The notes under the pieces were generated by a model. The model was not told the DNA's origin. It was given only the letters and a program-made list of their open reading frames with translations, and did not search any database. The position numbers were made by a program, and so were the translations under genes. Source: Rhodococcus triatomae (GTDB lineage: Bacteria > Actinomycetota > Actinomycetes > Mycobacteriales > Mycobacteriaceae). Taken from it: DNA of 64,000 nucleotides. The stretch covers positions 124,001-188,000 of the forward strand of contig NZ_CP048814.1 of the NCBI RefSeq assembly GCF_014217785.1, given 5' to 3'. Positions 1-7,687 of the stretch are shown piece after piece (the stretch's first letter is position 1; each line of letters begins with the position of its first letter).

Positions 1-267
1 GCCCGTCTCGCCGGCGACGAGAGCGGCCTCGGCCCGTTCCAGATCGGCGAGAATCACCTCCGCATGCTCGACGAGAACCTCGCCGACCGGGGTGAGGCGC
101 ACCCGGCGCCCGGTGCGGGTCAACAGGTCGCGCCCGACCTCTCGTTCGAGGGCGGAGAGTTGTTGCGACACCGCGGAAGGCGTGTATGCCAGGGCCTCGG
201 CAACCGCCGCAATGGTGCCCCTCCGGGCGAGTTCCCTGAGCAGCGTGAGCTTGCGAACGTCGAGCAT
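1..267 (-). CDS. LysR-family transcriptional regulator, N-terminal part (cut by window edge)
   Basis: The reverse strand encodes 89 residues starting MLDVRKLTLLRELARRGTIA and running off the left edge without a stop. Residues 3-60 are a typical LysR winged helix-turn-helix: a hydrophobic first helix, then AYTPSAVSQQLSALEREVG as the helix-turn-helix proper, then the RRVRLTPVGE wing. The effector-binding half lies outside the window. The ATG is 70 bp from the divergent DapA-like gene, the classic layout in which a LysR protein controls its divergent neighbour and itself. The inducer cannot be read from this part. The family call is firm; regulation of the neighbour is inferred. Confidence 0.9.
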   Translation of the reverse strand, partial: MLDVRKLTLLRELARRGTIAAVAEALAYTPSAVSQQLSALEREVGRDLLTRTGRRVRLTPVGEVLVEHAEVILADLERAEAALVAGETG

Positions 268-337
268 CAGTTCAGCTTACTTATAGTGGCACAAATAGTA
301 ACTGGAACTTGATGATTAGTACGTCGACACTGAGGCC
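268..337. promoter_or_regulatory. Divergent promoter region between the LysR gene and the DapA-like gene
   Basis: This 70-bp gap is far richer in A/T than its surroundings, notably around 275-320. It must contain both start sites and any LysR site. No perfect palindrome of the T-N11-A type could be fixed by eye, so only the region is marked. A GAGG just upstream of the ATG at 338 can serve as ribosome binding site for the DapA-like gene. Confidence 0.55.
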
Positions 338-1303
338 ATGGCCTTTGACCCCGCCGCCTTTCGTCCGTCCGGAATCTTCGTTCCTCTCGTCACCCCGTTC
401 GCGGAAGGTGGCGATGTTGCCGCCTCGGACCTGGAGCACCTCGCACACACGGTGATCGACGAGGGAGCTGCCGGGATCGTTGCCCTGGGAACTACCGCCG
501 AGACAGCCACTCTGAGCGCACGGGAACGGCGAGACGTCCTGCGCATCTGCGGTGGGGTGTGCCACGAACGCCGCGTCCCCTTGGTGGTCGGTGCCGGTTC
601 GCCGGACACGGTCGGCACCGTGCGCGCCCTCGACGACCTGGCCCGCGACGTGGACGAGGAATCCGCTGTCGCGGCTGCCCTGGTGGTGGTTCCCTACTAC
701 ACGCGTCCGACGGAAGCCGGCGTGGTCGCGCACTTCGAATACGTTGCGGACCGCAGCCCGCTGCCCGTGATCGTCTACAACGTGCCGTACCGTACCGGGC
801 AGCACCTCGGTTGGGAATCCATCGTGCGTCTCGCGGAACATCCACGGATCGTCGGGATCAAGCAGGCGGTCGGCTCCCTGGATGCGGACACGGTGCAACT
901 GCTGGCGTCACATCCCACTCCACACGCCTCGTTCTCGATTCTGGCGGGGGACGATGTGCTGGTCCCACCGTTGCTGGCGATGGGTGCAGCGGGCGCGATA
1001 GCCGCAGCGGCGAACGTCTGCGCGCCCGAGTTCGTCGAGTTGCTCGGACATTGGCGCCGTGGAGACCTGACGCGGGCGAGAGCACTGGGAAACGAGCTGG
1101 CGGCACCGACGGCCGCGCTCATGTCGCATCCCAATCCCACTGCGATCAAGGCCGTCCTCTTCGCCCAGCAGCGGATTTCGGCTCCGGACGTCCGACTCCC
1201 CCTCCTTGCTGCCCGTGACCCCGAGAAGGTCGTCGCCACGATCACACGTCTGCGCTCACGCGATCAACGCGCGGAAAGTTCTCGGTACACCCCGACCGGC
1301 TAG
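338..1303 (+). CDS. DapA-like aldolase (dihydrodipicolinate synthase / N-acetylneuraminate lyase superfamily)
   Basis: This 321-residue protein is a single class I (beta/alpha)8 aldolase. Visible marks are GTTAE at 51-55 (GTTGE in true DapA), the Tyr pair at 120-121, YNVPYRTG at 147-154 carrying the catalytic Tyr147, and the Schiff-base Lys175 in GIKQAVG. The family condenses or cleaves pyruvate and an aldehyde. No lysine-pathway gene is nearby and a LysR gene diverges from it, so a catabolic paralogue is more likely than housekeeping dapA. The last bases, CTAG at 1300-1303, contain the stops of both this gene and the convergent HNH gene. The substrate is unknown. Confidence 0.85.
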   Translation: MAFDPAAFRPSGIFVPLVTPFAEGGDVAASDLEHLAHTVIDEGAAGIVALGTTAETATLSARERRDVLRICGGVCHERRVPLVVGAGSPDTVGTVRALDDLARDVDEESAVAAALVVVPYYTRPTEAGVVAHFEYVADRSPLPVIVYNVPYRTGQHLGWESIVRLAEHPRIVGIKQAVGSLDADTVQLLASHPTPHASFSILAGDDVLVPPLLAMGAAGAIAAAANVCAPEFVELLGHWRRGDLTRARALGNELAAPTAALMSHPNPTAIKAVLFAQQRISAPDVRLPLLAARDPEKVVATITRLRSRDQRAESSRYTPTG

Positions 1304-2664
1304 ACAGCCGGCTCGGATCCGCTGCGAACGCCTCCACTCCGCGAACTCCGCGCAAATGGGCGCCGTCGGCGACGGGGACGAATCGGCTGCCGGGCGGTAT
1401 CCACCGATGCCGGTGGGGTGAACACCGGGTGCCGGTTCCTACCGATCGTCACTTCCCAGTCCGTGGTGTGCAGTAGCCGGTGGTGGGTGCCGCAGAGCAA
1501 CACGAGGTTGTCGAGGTCGGTGGGTCCGCCGTCCGCCCAATGCCTGATGTGGTGGCCCTCGCACCAGGCGGCGGTGGCTCCGCAGCCCGGGAACGCGCAG
1601 CCACCGTCGCGGGCGGCGAGCGCTGTGCGTTGGGCCCTGGTGATAGTGCGGTGGGTGCGTCCCACACTCAACGGGGCACCGTGCTCATCGAGGATGATCG
1701 CGGTGACGTTCGCGTCGCAGCCGAGGAGGCGTGCGGTGTTGATGGTCAGTGGCCCCATCCACGGCGACCACGCGATACCCCGCACCTCGGCAAGATCGGA
1801 GAGGTCAGCGACATCAGCGGGATCACCAGGATCGGCGGGGTGTGTGTCTGTGTTGTCGGCCGGCTGTGTTCTGCGGGCATACTCTTCCCGCCGGTCCTGA
1901 CCCAGATCCCGCGCATGTACGTGTACCGACAGGTGCGGACGCTCACCGCCCTCGACGCCCAGATCGCCGAACGCAAGCAGCATCGACAACAACTGGGTGA
2001 GTCCGTCCGCGCGGCGCTGCCGCGGCGCACGAGCATCCGGCGTTCCCTCAGATGCGGGCTGTGGGGCCGAGTATTTCGACAGGGCGGTCAGCAGCATCTC
2101 CCCGGTCACCGCGTCCACGTCACCACGAATCGCGACCCGACCATTCAGGGTCTTGGACACGTACAGCTCGTTACGGTCGGTGTCCTCACTGGCGGGCTGG
2201 TCATCGGATTCGAAGATCGCCTCCAACTTCGCAATCGCCGTGCGGACTCCGTCGGTACGCGCCAACGGCCCGTCCGCCGCCGCCAGCAAAGCAGCGACAC
2301 ACCCCGGTAGAGCCTCGGCGGGCATGCCTTTCGGGGGCTTCGTGCAGAACCGGACGATCAGCAACGCATGCTCGAACGCGATCCGCCCCGCATCGAACGC
2401 CTCCGCTACCGCGGGATGCTCGGCCAACCCGGCACCGAGTTCCACGATCCGCCCCGCCGCACCCGGCGACACCACCGTCACCGACGACAACCACCCCTTC
2501 GTCGACGCGAAACCATGATCCTCCCGCGTACACCGGCGTTCCACCTCGGCGACCACAGCCACCCGCTGCGCCTCCCACACCGCGATCCTCGCGCTCAACG
2601 CGACAGCGTCACACAACAACTCACGAGTGATCCGCTCCCGAAAACGATCCCCCTGATACCCCAT
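1300..2664 (-). CDS. HNH endonuclease-domain protein, DUF222 / REP13E12 family
   Basis: This 454-residue protein has an N-terminal alpha-helical DUF222 region (about 10-250), a variable middle, and a C-terminal HNH domain. The HNH part contains ARDGGCAFPGC, then CEGHHIRHWADGG and CGTHHRLLH, so the zinc cysteines and the catalytic His cluster are intact. Such genes are multicopy in Rhodococcus, Gordonia and Mycobacterium (the 13E12 repeats). Their function is unproven; a DNA nicking or mobile-element role is suspected. The ATG at 2664 is supported by a rather distant GAGG. The end of the protein is Arg-rich. The decayed transposase just upstream fits a mobile neighbourhood. Confidence 0.88.
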   Translation of the reverse strand: MGYQGDRFRERITRELLCDAVALSARIAVWEAQRVAVVAEVERRCTREDHGFASTKGWLSSVTVVSPGAAGRIVELGAGLAEHPAVAEAFDAGRIAFEHALLIVRFCTKPPKGMPAEALPGCVAALLAAADGPLARTDGVRTAIAKLEAIFESDDQPASEDTDRNELYVSKTLNGRVAIRGDVDAVTGEMLLTALSKYSAPQPASEGTPDARAPRQRRADGLTQLLSMLLAFGDLGVEGGERPHLSVHVHARDLGQDRREEYARRTQPADNTDTHPADPGDPADVADLSDLAEVRGIAWSPWMGPLTINTARLLGCDANVTAIILDEHGAPLSVGRTHRTITRAQRTALAARDGGCAFPGCGATAAWCEGHHIRHWADGGPTDLDNLVLLCGTHHRLLHTTDWEVTIGRNRHPVFTPPASVDTARQPIRPRRRRRPFARSSRSGGVRSGSEPAV

Positions 2665-2779
2665 ACACGAACATTACCTCGAACGGGTGTTCGAAACAAG
2701 GCCTCTCTCCTGCGTCAAGATCCTTGGCAGGGTCTCGGAGTTCAGGATTCGGGGCACGGTCAGAAGGCCGAACACATGG

Positions 2780-3117
2780 CGCGTTCGAGGAGAAGGTGCC
2801 GGCGGTGCCGGCCGGAGAGATGCCGGGACGGTGCAGTTGCGGATGCGGCAGAACGGCGCGGCGTTGGTTGACCGGGTCGAGCCGATCGCGGCGAAGTATG
2901 CCGCCGAGTGACCGGCGTGGGGGCATCGCACGATCGCCGTCGTGAGCCACGCTGCGACGCCAGGTGTTTCATGATCCACCGACGGAACGAAATAGGTTGC
3001 AGCAGAATGCCTTCTCCGAATTCGGAACACCAACGGCGGCATCTGGCGAATCTGCGCGATCCTCGACTACGCCACCGAGCACTGCCTGGCCACCACCGTC
3101 ACCCCGACCGCCCGCGG
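2780..3117 (+). pseudogene. Degenerate DDE (rve/IS3-like) transposase remnant
   Basis: No intact reading frame exists, but five consecutive pieces in shifting frames read as one transposase: AGEMPGRCSCGCGRTAR near 2810-2846, then ALVDRVEPIAAKYAA near 2860-2907, then WGHRTIAVVSHAATPGVS near 2914-2970, then VFHDPPTERNR and FSEFG near 2960-3030, then GGIWRICAILDYATE and TVTPTARG near 3035-3117. These match my memory of the helix-turn-helix linker and the start of the integrase core of actinobacterial transposases. The last two catalytic acids and the C-terminal half are absent. No terminal inverted repeats were found. It is a relic and fills the only sizeable gap here. Confidence 0.75.
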
Positions 3118-3164
3118 CTTGCCGGGTCCCTGGGTGTCGCCCACCCAGAGACCCGGCGAACGGA

Positions 3165-5060
3165 TCAGTCGGGGGTGACGATGGCGAACTCCTTGTCGCC
3201 GGGATCCAGAAGTGCACCGAGTCGGCTGAGGACCGATGCGTCGCCGCTGACCTCGATACCGGCTTGCGCGAGACCATCGGCGGTGAGCGCACCACCGGCG
3301 AGCGCGGGCAGCGCCGTTCTGGTGGTCGTGAGTGTCACGTCGGCGTCATCACGCTTCGGATAGGTGCTGTAGGTCAGCGCGCCATTGGCCAGCTGCAGGC
3401 GGTAGCGCTCGTCGAGGTCGGTGAGCACCACGTCGATCGACAGTTTCTCATCCCACGCCTTGGGCCCGTTGATCTGGATGGCGATGGCGTCGAACAGCAT
3501 CGACGGGGACAACTGGGCGATGATGTCAGGTGCGTTGGTCTCCGTCGGCGTACCGAAGTTGCCCTCGCGCAATTCCGTGGCACCCGACAGATAGAAGTCA
3601 CGCCACGTCCCGTTCTCCGCACCGTAACCGAGCTGCTCGTACGTATCGGCCAGCAACGCCTTGGCGTCGGCATGGTCGGGCTGTGCGAAGACCACGTGAT
3701 TGACGACCTGGGCGACCCATCGGTAGTCGCCGGCGTCGAAATACTCGCGGGCCTTGGACACCACCGCATCGGCACCACCCATGAATTCGACATAGCGCTT
3801 GGACTGTTCGACGGGCGTGTGCTCCCACAAACTTGCCGGGTTGCCGTCGAACCACCCGATGTAGCGCTGGTAGATCGCCTTCACGTCGTGGTTGACCGAT
3901 CCGTAGTAACCATGTGTGCTCCAGGCGTTCTCCAACGCCGGCGGCAACTCGATGGCCTCGGCGATCTCCGGTCCGGTGAGGCCCTTGTTCAGCATCCGCA
4001 GCGTCTGATCGTGGACGTAGGCATACAGGTCGCGCTGCTTCGTGAGGAAATCGACGACCCGTTCGTTGTCCCACACCGGCCAATGATGCGACGCGAAGAC
4101 AGATTCCACCTCGGCACCGAACAGATCGATGGTCTCGGTGAGGTACTTGGCCCACCCGTGCGGATCTCGCACGACCGCTCCCCGCAAGGTCAGCAGGTTG
4201 TGCAGGGTGTGCGTGGCATCCTCGGCGGCACACAACGATTTGAAGTCGGGCAGATAGATCAACATCTCCGACGGCGCCTCGGTGTCCGGGGCCATCTGGA
4301 ACACCAGACGGACACCGTCGACGACTTCCTCGTGTCCGGTCGTGGTGATGATGTCGGTCGGTGGCAGCAGGGTCACGGTGCCGGTCGACAGCGTCTGCCC
4401 GAGTCCGGCACCGACCTGCCCCTCCGGACCCCGTGCGAGCGCCGCACCGAACATGTACCCGGCACGACGATTCATCGCGGTCCCGGCGTACACATTCTCC
4501 GAGATCGCATGCTCCATGAACCCCTCCGGAGCAAAGATTTTGACGTTGCCCGCGTTGACCTCTTCCTCACTCACGAAGCCGCGGACACCGCCGAAGTGAT
4601 CGGCATGTGAATGCGTGTAGATGATCGCCTTCACCGGACGATCGCCACGATGCTCGCGATAGAGCTCGAGAGCCGCCCGACCGGTCTCCTCGGTCAGCAA
4701 GGTGTCGATGACCACGACGCCGTCGTCACCCTCGATGAACGATGTGTTGGACAGGTCCATGCCGCGCACCTGATAGATACCCGGCACGACCTCGAAGAGG
4801 CCCTCGATCGCGCAGAGTTTGGACTGACGCCACAGACTCGGATTGACGGTGTCGGGGGCGTCGCCCTGCAGGAACGAATAGGTGTCGTTGTCCCAGACCA
4901 CGGTCCCGTCTTCAGCTTTCACCGCGTTCGGCTGCCGCCGGGCTACCAGACCGCGCGTGGCGTCGTCGAAGTCTGCGGTGTCGGAGAAGGGCAGAGAATC
5001 GAGCAACTTTCGCTGCTGCTCGACGATGGTCGCTGATGCTGGTTTCCGAGTATTCGCCAT
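3165..5060 (-). CDS. Alkyl/aryl-sulfatase, SdsA1 type (metallo-beta-lactamase fold)
   Basis: This 631-residue protein should hydrolyse alkyl sulfate esters such as SDS. The N-terminal metallo-beta-lactamase domain has IIYTHSHADHFGG, with zinc ligands His150, His152, Asp154 and His155, and a later SHHWPVW motif. A helical dimerisation domain follows, then an SCP2-like C-terminal domain (about 520-631) that in this family binds the alkyl chain. No clear signal peptide is seen, so it is probably cytoplasmic. The start is ATG 5060; a GTG nine bases upstream at 5069 has a better spaced AAAGGA and may be the true start, adding VNR. The longer upstream frame is not supported. The gene is monocistronic. 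Confidence 0.9.
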   Translation of the reverse strand: MANTRKPASATIVEQQRKLLDSLPFSDTADFDDATRGLVARRQPNAVKAEDGTVVWDNDTYSFLQGDAPDTVNPSLWRQSKLCAIEGLFEVVPGIYQVRGMDLSNTSFIEGDDGVVVIDTLLTEETGRAALELYREHRGDRPVKAIIYTHSHADHFGGVRGFVSEEEVNAGNVKIFAPEGFMEHAISENVYAGTAMNRRAGYMFGAALARGPEGQVGAGLGQTLSTGTVTLLPPTDIITTTGHEEVVDGVRLVFQMAPDTEAPSEMLIYLPDFKSLCAAEDATHTLHNLLTLRGAVVRDPHGWAKYLTETIDLFGAEVESVFASHHWPVWDNERVVDFLTKQRDLYAYVHDQTLRMLNKGLTGPEIAEAIELPPALENAWSTHGYYGSVNHDVKAIYQRYIGWFDGNPASLWEHTPVEQSKRYVEFMGGADAVVSKAREYFDAGDYRWVAQVVNHVVFAQPDHADAKALLADTYEQLGYGAENGTWRDFYLSGATELREGNFGTPTETNAPDIIAQLSPSMLFDAIAIQINGPKAWDEKLSIDVVLTDLDERYRLQLANGALTYSTYPKRDDADVTLTTTRTALPALAGGALTADGLAQAGIEVSGDASVLSRLGALLDPGDKEFAIVTPD

Positions 5061-5241
5061 ACGATTCACCTTGCCATCCTTTGCCGACTCGGTGTCGGCG
5101 ATCGACAACTGCTGACGGACTTTCTCCAACGCTGCAGTGCAACCAGTCCCGGCCAGATTCTTCGACGCGAGACAGGTGGCGTCTCGCCCTCGACATCGAT
5201 GAGCGGTTGCCCACCCAGCGCAGCGTAGAAGCGTCGGGCAA

Positions 5242-5556
5242 TCAACCGAGCAACTTGGCCTTCGCTGCCGCGAACTCCTCGTCCGAGAGCACCCCGGACC
5301 GGTGCAGGTCCCCGAGGCGGCCGAGCTTCGCGACCAGATCATCCTCGCTCTGGGCGGCGCCCGAAGGCTCCGGCGGCAGCGGGGGCAACGGCGGTGCGGC
5401 AGGCGGGGCCTCATACTGCGGCGGCGGCGGCGCCGCGCGCTGCTGGGCATGACGATTCATCGCGTTCGACGTTGCCTGGGCCGTACCCGTGATCACCGCC
5501 GTGCGGGCCACGGTACCCAGGAGTCCGGGTCGCCCCACTCGTCCTCTGCGAATCAT
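5242..5556 (-). CDS. SHOCT-domain small protein
   Basis: A 104-residue protein. The N-terminus (MIRRGRVGRPGLLGTVART) is basic and mildly hydrophobic, the middle is Pro/Ala-rich (about 45-65), and the last 34 residues form a textbook SHOCT helix pair (DDLVAKLGRLGDLHRSGVLS, ending AKAKLLG). SHOCT modules are short oligomerisation or targeting segments at protein ends; no enzymatic role is known. The ATG has AAGGA eight bases upstream. A 15-bp triple repeat lies in its leader. It is separated from the sulfatase gene by 181 bp, so co-transcription is possible but unproven. Confidence 0.8.
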   Translation of the reverse strand: MIRRGRVGRPGLLGTVARTAVITGTAQATSNAMNRHAQQRAAPPPPQYEAPPAAPPLPPLPPEPSGAAQSEDDLVAKLGRLGDLHRSGVLSDEEFAAAKAKLLG

Positions 5557-5595
5557 GTCGGGGTTCCTTCCGTGTCAAGACAAACCTGTCGTACA

Positions 5596-5640
5596 AGGGC
5601 GTGTCGCACCAGGGCGTGTCGCACCAGGGCGTGTCGCACG
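5596..5640. repeat. 15-bp tandem repeat, three copies
   Basis: The unit AGGGCGTGTCGCACC occurs at 5596-5610 and 5611-5625, and once more with a final G at 5626-5640. It lies between the DUF6325 gene and the SHOCT gene, in the presumed leader of the latter. The unit keeps an open reading frame on the plus strand but nothing suggests coding there. Confidence 0.9.
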
Positions 5641-5656
5641 CACGAGGCGGGACGCC

Positions 5657-6127
5657 TCACTCGGACGCTGCCTCCTCCTGCGCGGCACGCAGCGCGGCGA
5701 GTACCGACTCGTGCGGAATCTGGACGTGCAGGACCACTTCACCGGATGCTTCCCGCGCCGCCACCGCGAACCGCCGCGCCCAGGTCTCCTCGTAGACGAC
5801 GACCACCGCGGAATTGCCGGGGGCGAGCGTCTCACGCACGATCTCGAGATCCACGTCGCTCACCAGGTCCTGCGCCGCGATCTGCAGGTCTGCGAGTCCG
5901 ACCTCCCCGAGGTCCTCGTCGACGTCGATCTCGACGACGGTGCCGTCCTCCCCTCTGGTGAGATACACCAGGTCGAGCACCGTCACGTATCCGTGGTCCA
6001 CCACGTCCCGCAGCGCGGCGACGGTCCCGGCATCGATCACCGTGCCGGGGAAGGAGAGCACGACGAGTTCTACCGGGCCGATCTCGAGGGGGCTGATGTC
6101 GTGTGGTTCACCCATGCCCGCCAGCAT
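5657..6127 (-). CDS. DUF6325-like small acidic protein
   Basis: A 156-residue acidic protein. Residues 15-30 (GPVELVVLSFPG) and a central block rich in Asp/Glu and Val resemble the DUF6325 family, which often accompanies SHOCT proteins in actinobacteria; the adjacent gene is indeed a SHOCT protein. No signal peptide or membrane segment is seen. ATG 6127 is preferred because GGGAG lies five bases upstream; the inner Met5 has a weaker site. A role in membrane stress has been guessed for such pairs, but nothing in the sequence proves it. Confidence 0.7.
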   Translation of the reverse strand: MLAGMGEPHDISPLEIGPVELVVLSFPGTVIDAGTVAALRDVVDHGYVTVLDLVYLTRGEDGTVVEIDVDEDLGEVGLADLQIAAQDLVSDVDLEIVRETLAPGNSAVVVVYEETWARRFAVAAREASGEVVLHVQIPHESVLAALRAAQEEAASE

Positions 6128-6175
6128 GGCGGCTCCCGAGTCCTGCCCGCCTCACCCACTACGGATGAGATCGAC

Positions 6176-7687
6176 TCACTCGTCGAGCAGCCCGGCCAGA
6201 TACTCGACCAACATCCTCGTGGTGACCGGACGGGGCAGAGCCTCGACTGCCGCGAGCACCGTCGCCATGTCCAGATCCTCCCCTGCCTCTCCTGCCGACC
6301 CTGCCGTCCCTTTCCGGGGGTCCAATCCGGCGGCCGCCAACGCCCCGGCGACTGCCTCGCCGGGGAGCGCGAGCACGTCGGCGGCGGACACGGACCCGTC
6401 GGCGAAGGCCTCGGACAGCGCCGCCAACGCGTCCGGCGGTGCGGCGGGCGGAGCTCCGCGCACCTCCTCGGCGGCGGCGCGCAGCACAGCCTCCAGATCG
6501 GGCAGCAACGTCTCGGTCACGGGAGTGACGGTGAGGTGCGTGGTCCGTGCGAGCACCGTGCCGTCCGGCTGGAGCATCGACGGCTGCATCTGCAGGGTGA
6601 AGCCGCGCTCCCGGACCGCGTTCGCCCACACGTGCGGGTCGATCGGTGTTCCCGAGTCCGCGTCACTCGCCACCGCGAACACCGGCCCTCGAGGCTGCCC
6701 GACCACCCGCAGACCCTCAACCGAATCGACTGTCGCGCAAAGTGATTCGGTTGCCCGACGGATCCGATCGACCAGACCCCGGTAACCCACGTCGCCGAGC
6801 GTCTCCGTGATCGCCCACGCCGACGCGAGCGCCGCCGCCGATTTCGAACCCGCAAGCGTCGGGTTCACCACCGGGTACCCCGGCCAGTCGGTGATGCCGA
6901 AGTACTGGGCGCGGTGCCGGTCGCGATCACGGTAGAGCAGCAGGGACACTCCCTTCGGCGCGTACCCGTACTTGTGCAGATCCGCGGAGATGCTGCCCAC
7001 GCCCGGTACCCGGAAGTCCCACTCCGGTAGCGGCTCCGGGGTGTCGCCCCACCACGGCAGCGCCCACCCGCCCAGACAGGCGTCGACGTGTAGCGGGATC
7101 CCCCGGGCCGAGGTGGCGGCCGCGACCTCGGCCACCGGGTCGATCGCCCCGATCGGGTAGTTCGGCGCCGACACCACGGCGAGCACCGTGTCCTCACGCA
7201 GTGCCTCCGTGAAGGCATCCACCCGTACCGCCCCGGTGCCCGGATCCACCGGGACGCGAACCAACTCGAGCCCGAGCAGGTGCGCGGCCTTCGCGAATGC
7301 CGCGTGCACGGTGGTCGGCGCGACCACCGAGCCCGCACCCGGCGATGCCCCGGCGGTGTCGCGAGCGGAGGCGACCGCGAGGATGCAACTCTCGGTGCCC
7401 CCGCTCGTGACATTGCCGACCACTCCGGACTCGCCGTGCAGCATCCGGCGCCCGAAGGCGATCAGATCCCGCTCCATCGCCACGGTCGACGGGAACACCG
7501 TCGGATCGAGTCCGTTCACCGGCTGCACCAGTCGGGCCGCGCGCGCGGCAATCTCGTCGATCTCGGCGAGTCCGCTGTCGTAGACGTACGACAGCACCCG
7601 ACCGCCGTGCGTGGGCGCGTCCGCCCGGCGAAGTTCTTCGAGACGACGCAACGCGTCCAGCGCCCGCGGCGTGAGTTCCTCGCTCAC
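6176..7687 (-). CDS. PLP-dependent lyase/decarboxylase, sphingosine-1-phosphate lyase-like
   Basis: This 503-residue fold-type I PLP enzyme has the phosphate-binding TSGGTES (94-100), the ring-stacking His128, HVDACLGG with Asp202, and the Schiff-base Lys239 in SADLHKYGYAPKG. The block after the lysine (GITDWPGYPVVNPTLAGS) is closer to sphingosine-1-phosphate lyase than to glutamate or aromatic decarboxylases. Residues after about 395 form an Ala-rich C-terminal extension beyond the usual core. The substrate is unknown. Its ATG overlaps the stop of the upstream MFS gene by four bases (ATGA), so enzyme and transporter are translated together and probably act on one compound. Sure on fold and chemistry class, not on substrate. 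Confidence 0.85.
   Translation of the reverse strand: MSEELTPRALDALRRLEELRRADAPTHGGRVLSYVYDSGLAEIDEIAARAARLVQPVNGLDPTVFPSTVAMERDLIAFGRRMLHGESGVVGNVTSGGTESCILAVASARDTAGASPGAGSVVAPTTVHAAFAKAAHLLGLELVRVPVDPGTGAVRVDAFTEALREDTVLAVVSAPNYPIGAIDPVAEVAAATSARGIPLHVDACLGGWALPWWGDTPEPLPEWDFRVPGVGSISADLHKYGYAPKGVSLLLYRDRDRHRAQYFGITDWPGYPVVNPTLAGSKSAAALASAWAITETLGDVGYRGLVDRIRRATESLCATVDSVEGLRVVGQPRGPVFAVASDADSGTPIDPHVWANAVRERGFTLQMQPSMLQPDGTVLARTTHLTVTPVTETLLPDLEAVLRAAAEEVRGAPPAAPPDALAALSEAFADGSVSAADVLALPGEAVAGALAAAGLDPRKGTAGSAGEAGEDLDMATVLAAVEALPRPVTTRMLVEYLAGLLDE

Noticed and set aside
2964-4610. Plus-strand frame of 548 codons from the transposase fossil into the sulfatase gene
   Set aside because: Only its first codons coincide with a transposase fragment; the rest is antisense to the sulfatase.
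5596-5640. Possible CRISPR or att-site repeats
   Set aside because: The units are 15 bp, only three and without spacers; no integrase is nearby.
6176-7687. Glutamate decarboxylase
   Set aside because: The blocks after Lys239 and the HVDACLGG wording fit sphingosine-phosphate-lyase-like enzymes better, and no glutamate antiporter is adjacent.
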